From positions 1 through 7,448 of the forward strand of contig JAWLCG010000260.1 of NCBI GenBank assembly GCA_041687295.1: a stretch of DNA of 7,448 nucleotides. Direction: 5' to 3'. Shown piece after piece: positions 5,416 through 7,448 of this stretch. The stretch's first letter is position 1. Each line of letters starts with the position of its first letter. The position numbers and the translations under genes were made by a program. Source of the DNA: JAWLCG01 sp041687295. GTDB taxonomy: Bacteria > Planctomycetota > Phycisphaerae > SM23-33 > FEN-1343. The notes under the pieces were generated by a model. It saw only the letters and a list, made by a program, of their open reading frames with translations, ran no database searches and had not been told where the DNA came from.

Positions 5416-5475
5416 GAGGCCCTCGCCGGGGCCCTCACCTGGGCCCTCACAGAGGCCCTCGCCGGGGGCCTCAGG
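5416..5475. repeat. Period-12 minisatellite
   Basis: Five gap-free 12-base units: GAGGCCCTCGCC, GGGGCCCTCACC, TGGGCCCTCACA, GAGGCCCTCGCC, GGGGGCCTCAGG. Units one and four are identical. The array directly follows the hairpin cluster and ends 84 bases before the flippase ATG. Because 12 is a multiple of three it stays open in several frames and creates misleading upstream extensions of the flippase frame (a repeating xALx peptide) and a small Pro-Gly-Glu-Gly frame on the other strand. Confidence 0.8.
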
Positions 5476-5547
5476 GTGGACTGTGACTGGGGCGCTGGCT
5501 GCAGAGCCTGTCATTCTTGGCTGGACAGTGGACTACGAGTGATTTCC

Positions 5548-5551
5548 GGAG
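5548..5551 (+). promoter_or_regulatory. Ribosome binding site fixing the flippase start
   Basis: GGAG lies eight bases before the ATG at 5560. The alternative GTG at 5401 sits inside a hairpin with no ribosome binding site, so the ATG at 5560 is preferred. Confidence 0.6.
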
Positions 5552-5559
5552 CCGTTGCC

Positions 5560-7092
5560 ATGCACGCGAATCGCCCGACCCTGGTGGAGAGCCTGCTTCG
5601 GCCCGAGTCGCTCGGGGGCAGCCTGGGCGTGTACGTGCCGGCCGTCGGGCTCCAGCGGGTGCTGAACCTGGCCCGGACGCTGCTGTTCGTCTGGCTGCTG
5701 GCGCCGGCGCAGCTGGGCCTGTGGGGGCTGGGGGTGATGGTCTTCAGCCTGGGCTCCACGGTGGTGGGCCTGGGCGGCGTGCACGGCATCGCCCGCTACG
5801 TCAGTCAGAGCCAGGCCCGCGGACAGCTGCGGACGTTCTACGAGACCTCGATGGGTCGGCTGACGCTTCTGGCGGCGGCGTTGACGGGGCTGGGGCTGGC
5901 CTTGGGGCCTTGGCTGGCCGAGTTGGCCCTGGGGACCCGCGCCGACGCCGGGGCGGTCTCGGCCGCCGACCGGCAGGCGGTGTTCGACGCGGCCCTGCTC
6001 AACGGGCTGCTGATCGCGGTGTACCTCAACCTCACTGGCTGGCTGCGCGGGCTGCGGGTGTATCGGCTGCTGGCCCTGACGGACGTGCTGTACGGGGGCC
6101 TGTCGCTGGGGCTGGGCCTGGCCGTGCTGTTGTGGCAGCCGACGGCCCTGGCGGCCCTGGGTGCCCACGCGGGCGCGATCGTGGTGGCCCTGGGGGTGGG
6201 TCTGTTGGGGCTGCGGGCGGCGGTGGATCGGCTGGCCGGGGCGCCCGAGCCGCTCGCCGAGCCGCCGGCTGTGCCGCTGGGGCGACTGCTGCGGTTCTCG
6301 GTGCTGGCGATGCTGGCGGCGCTGCTGTGGCAGGCGCAGGGCTACGTGAGCCTGTGGTTCGTCCAGCGGTTCCACGATGCAGCGGCGGCCGGCCTTTACC
6401 ACGCATGGGTCGTGCTGGGGCAGATGGTGACGATCGTGGCGGCGACGGTCTGGGCGGTGGTCTACTCGCACGTGTCGGTGCGGTGGGAGGCTGGCGAGCA
6501 GGCCCAGGCCAAGGCCCATCTGGCGGTGACCTACAAGGCCGTCACCCTCGGCCTGACCGCCCTGGTGGCGGGTCTGGTGCTGACGGCCCAATGGTGGTCG
6601 GCCGTGCTGCCCGAGAGCTACCGCGACGCCCTGGCGGTGGTGCCCTGGCTGCTGATGCACTTTTTGGCGGTGGCCAATGCGGGCTACGCTCAGGTGGCGT
6701 CGAACCTCCGCGAAAGGCCGGCCGTGTCGGTGGCCATGGCCCTGGCGGCGGGCTTGGCCAACGGGGCGCTGGCGGCCTGGCTGGTGCCGGGCGACGGCCC
6801 GCTGGCCGGGGCGGTCGGCGCGGCCCAGTCGGCGGGGCTGGGCAGCCTGGCCTGCCTGGCGGTGGGGGGGCTCTACGTGGCTCGCAGTGGCCTGGGGGCC
6901 CGCGGCGTGGTCGCCCTGAGCTTCAGCCCGCTGCTGCTGCTTTTGCCCCCGCTGGGGCTGGCGGGGGCCGTCCTCGTCCTGCTGGCCCTGAGCCTGTGGG
7001 CGCCCTGGCCGATCTCGCCGGCGGAACGAACCCAATTCCGCGCCCTCGCCGGCCGGGCCTGGCAGCGCCTCCGTGCCGCCGGCCGGCCGTAG
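5560..7092 (+). CDS. Polysaccharide flippase, Wzx/MOP superfamily
   Basis: The 510-residue integral membrane protein probably moves lipid-linked saccharides across the inner membrane for surface polysaccharide assembly. About 12-14 hydrophobic segments can be read, roughly at 22-36, 38-75 (two), 100-122, 142-160, 168-192, 196-218, 243-268, 283-303, 325-345, 355-375, 389-409, 415-440 and 449-482. The N-terminal part fits the polysaccharide-biosynthesis subfamily: RVLNLARTLLFVWLL, then the AQLGLWGLG stretch and the GLGGVHGIARYVSQ segment. A charged loop at 307-320 separates two halves of about equal size. The basic tail (490-510) is likely cytoplasmic. The ATG at 5560 was chosen on its ribosome binding site; the frame is open to 5401 only through repeat DNA. 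No glycosyltransferase or polymerase neighbours are visible, so the substrate is unknown. The stop codon lies within a 28-bp repeat. Confidence 0.88.
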   Translation: MHANRPTLVESLLRPESLGGSLGVYVPAVGLQRVLNLARTLLFVWLLAPAQLGLWGLGVMVFSLGSTVVGLGGVHGIARYVSQSQARGQLRTFYETSMGRLTLLAAALTGLGLALGPWLAELALGTRADAGAVSAADRQAVFDAALLNGLLIAVYLNLTGWLRGLRVYRLLALTDVLYGGLSLGLGLAVLLWQPTALAALGAHAGAIVVALGVGLLGLRAAVDRLAGAPEPLAEPPAVPLGRLLRFSVLAMLAALLWQAQGYVSLWFVQRFHDAAAAGLYHAWVVLGQMVTIVAATVWAVVYSHVSVRWEAGEQAQAKAHLAVTYKAVTLGLTALVAGLVLTAQWWSAVLPESYRDALAVVPWLLMHFLAVANAGYAQVASNLRERPAVSVAMALAAGLANGALAAWLVPGDGPLAGAVGAAQSAGLGSLACLAVGGLYVARSGLGARGVVALSFSPLLLLLPPLGLAGAVLVLLALSLWAPWPISPAERTQFRALAGRAWQRLRAAGRP

Positions 7093-7144
7093 GGTACGTG
7101 GGTTCTGGCCGAAGTCGTAGGGCACGTGGGTTCTGACCGAAGCG
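7089..7144 (+). repeat. 28-bp tandem direct repeat spanning the flippase stop codon
   Basis: Two adjacent 28-base copies (7089-7116 and 7117-7144) share GTAGGG, ACGTGGGTTCTG and CCGAAG, with differences at only four positions. The first copy begins one base before the TAG stop. An inverted partial copy, GAACCTACGTGCCCTAC (7392-7408), matches the complement at 16 of 17 bases. Confidence 0.8.
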
Positions 7145-7175
7145 GCAGCGCAGGTCAGGTTCCGCGTGCCGCCGA

Positions 7176-7228
7176 ACCCCCACCCCTTGCCAAGATGCCC
7201 AAGCGTCCGGGGGCTGAGGGGTCGGGGT
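7176..7228. repeat. Long-range inverted repeat ACCCCCACCCCT / AGGGGTCGGGGT
   Basis: Arms at 7176-7187 and 7217-7228 pair at 11 of 12 positions around a 29-base loop. The right arm lies between two AAGCG/GAGCG-TCCGGG motifs. It could fold in a flippase 3' transcript, but no T-run follows. The surrounding stretch to 7248 holds no gene. Confidence 0.5.
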
Positions 7229-7248
7229 GCTTGAGCGTCCGGGTGGCA

Positions 7249-7335
7249 AAGCGCCCGGGTGCCGTGGCTACGGCGTTTGTAGCCACGTCTTTTCGGCATC
7301 GAGCCAAAGCGGCGTCGATGCCGCCGCACTCCATA
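7249..7335. mobile_element. Second copy of the modular hairpin element, rearranged
   Basis: Bases 7249-7291 match 4010-4052 at 39 of 43 positions without gaps, including the CGTGGCTAC/GTAGCCACG hairpin (7263-7271 and 7279-7287). Bases 7301-7335 match the reverse complement of 4109-4143 at 32 of 35. So the same two modules are present, but the second is inverted and only 9 bases from the first instead of 56. This points to a modular repeat family shuffled by recombination or assembled from independent units. Confidence 0.6.
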
Positions 7336-7424
7336 TTGCCCAGGGGCGGCTTGGCGCCATCGCGGCACGCAGAACCGCTCGCTGCGCTCGCGAACCTACG
7401 TGCCCTACGGGCTGGGCCGTCCTG

Positions 7425-7448
7425 CGAAAGACGTGGCTACAAAAACCG
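7425..7448 (-). repeat. Third, inverted copy of the CGTGGCTAC module, cut by the window end
   Basis: GCGAAAGACGTGGCTAC and the following AAAAACCG are the reverse complement of the right half of the hairpin at 7279-7294 (TGTAGCCACGTCTTT). With the inverted partial 28-bp repeat at 7392-7408 it makes 7249-7448 broadly symmetrical: module, filler, inverted module. The rest of this copy lies outside the window. Confidence 0.6.

Noticed and set aside
5245..5475. CRISPR-like array
   Set aside because: The repeats are short palindromes of differing sequence and contiguous 12-mers, with no constant repeat of 23-40 bases alternating with unique spacers, and no cas genes.
5257..5514. 85-codon minus-strand frame with Pro-Gly-Glu-Gly repeats
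   Set aside because: The repeats are the translation of the period-12 minisatellite; no conserved features or ribosome binding site.
5401..5559. Upstream extension of the flippase frame from GTG 5401
   Set aside because: It is made of hairpin and period-12 repeat DNA, has no ribosome binding site at 5401, and precedes a proper ATG with GGAG at 5560.
5533..7368. 611-codon minus-strand frame opposite the flippase
   Set aside because: Composition is Gln/Arg/His/Gly-rich with no domain, whereas the + frame encodes regular membrane segments. It is a shadow.

Overview
The window is GC-rich bacterial chromosome with five protein-coding genes separated by unusually repeat-laden spacers. The mix suggests a planctomycete, possibly of the Phycisphaerae. 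The pointers are very high GC, an exported proline/glutamine-rich TPR protein of unknown family, dispersed hairpin repeats between genes, and a pheS not followed by pheT. This assignment is inference from style and no marker here proves it.

Layout from left to right: (1) the 3' three quarters of pheS, the phenylalanyl-tRNA synthetase alpha subunit, on the + strand; (2) a spacer with a period-8 tandem repeat, a REP-like hairpin and a possible promoter; (3) a + strand gene for a secreted protein with a low-complexity linker and C-terminal TPRs; (4) a short convergent spacer holding a second period-8 array; (5) a minus-strand GH130-family mannoside phosphorylase/hydrolase with a clear sigma70-type promoter; (6) a 434-base gene-free stretch occupied largely by a MITE-like modular element; (7) a + strand TPR lipoprotein with a C-terminal SPOR domain; (8) a 375-base spacer packed with eight short hairpins and a period-12 minisatellite; (9) a + strand Wzx/MOP-type polysaccharide flippase; (10) a 356-base tail made mostly of repeats related to those at 4010-4225.

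The genes do not form one obvious pathway. PheS is housekeeping. The SPOR lipoprotein, the flippase and the exported TPR protein all point to the cell envelope, and GH130 to mannoside metabolism. No defence system, transposase, integrase, CRISPR array, rRNA or tRNA is visible.

The most distinctive content is non-coding. Several repeat families sit directly against gene 3' ends: a degenerate octamer repeat (sense consensus about TAAYYGGT) follows pheS and supplies the GH130 stop codon, and a 28-bp tandem repeat starts across the flippase stop codon. Modular hairpin elements at 4010-4225 and 7249-7448 share two modules in different relative orientations. The hairpin cluster at 5245-5412 includes a palindrome with a GTAG foot, the hallmark of REP sequences mobilised by RAYT-type Y1 transposases.
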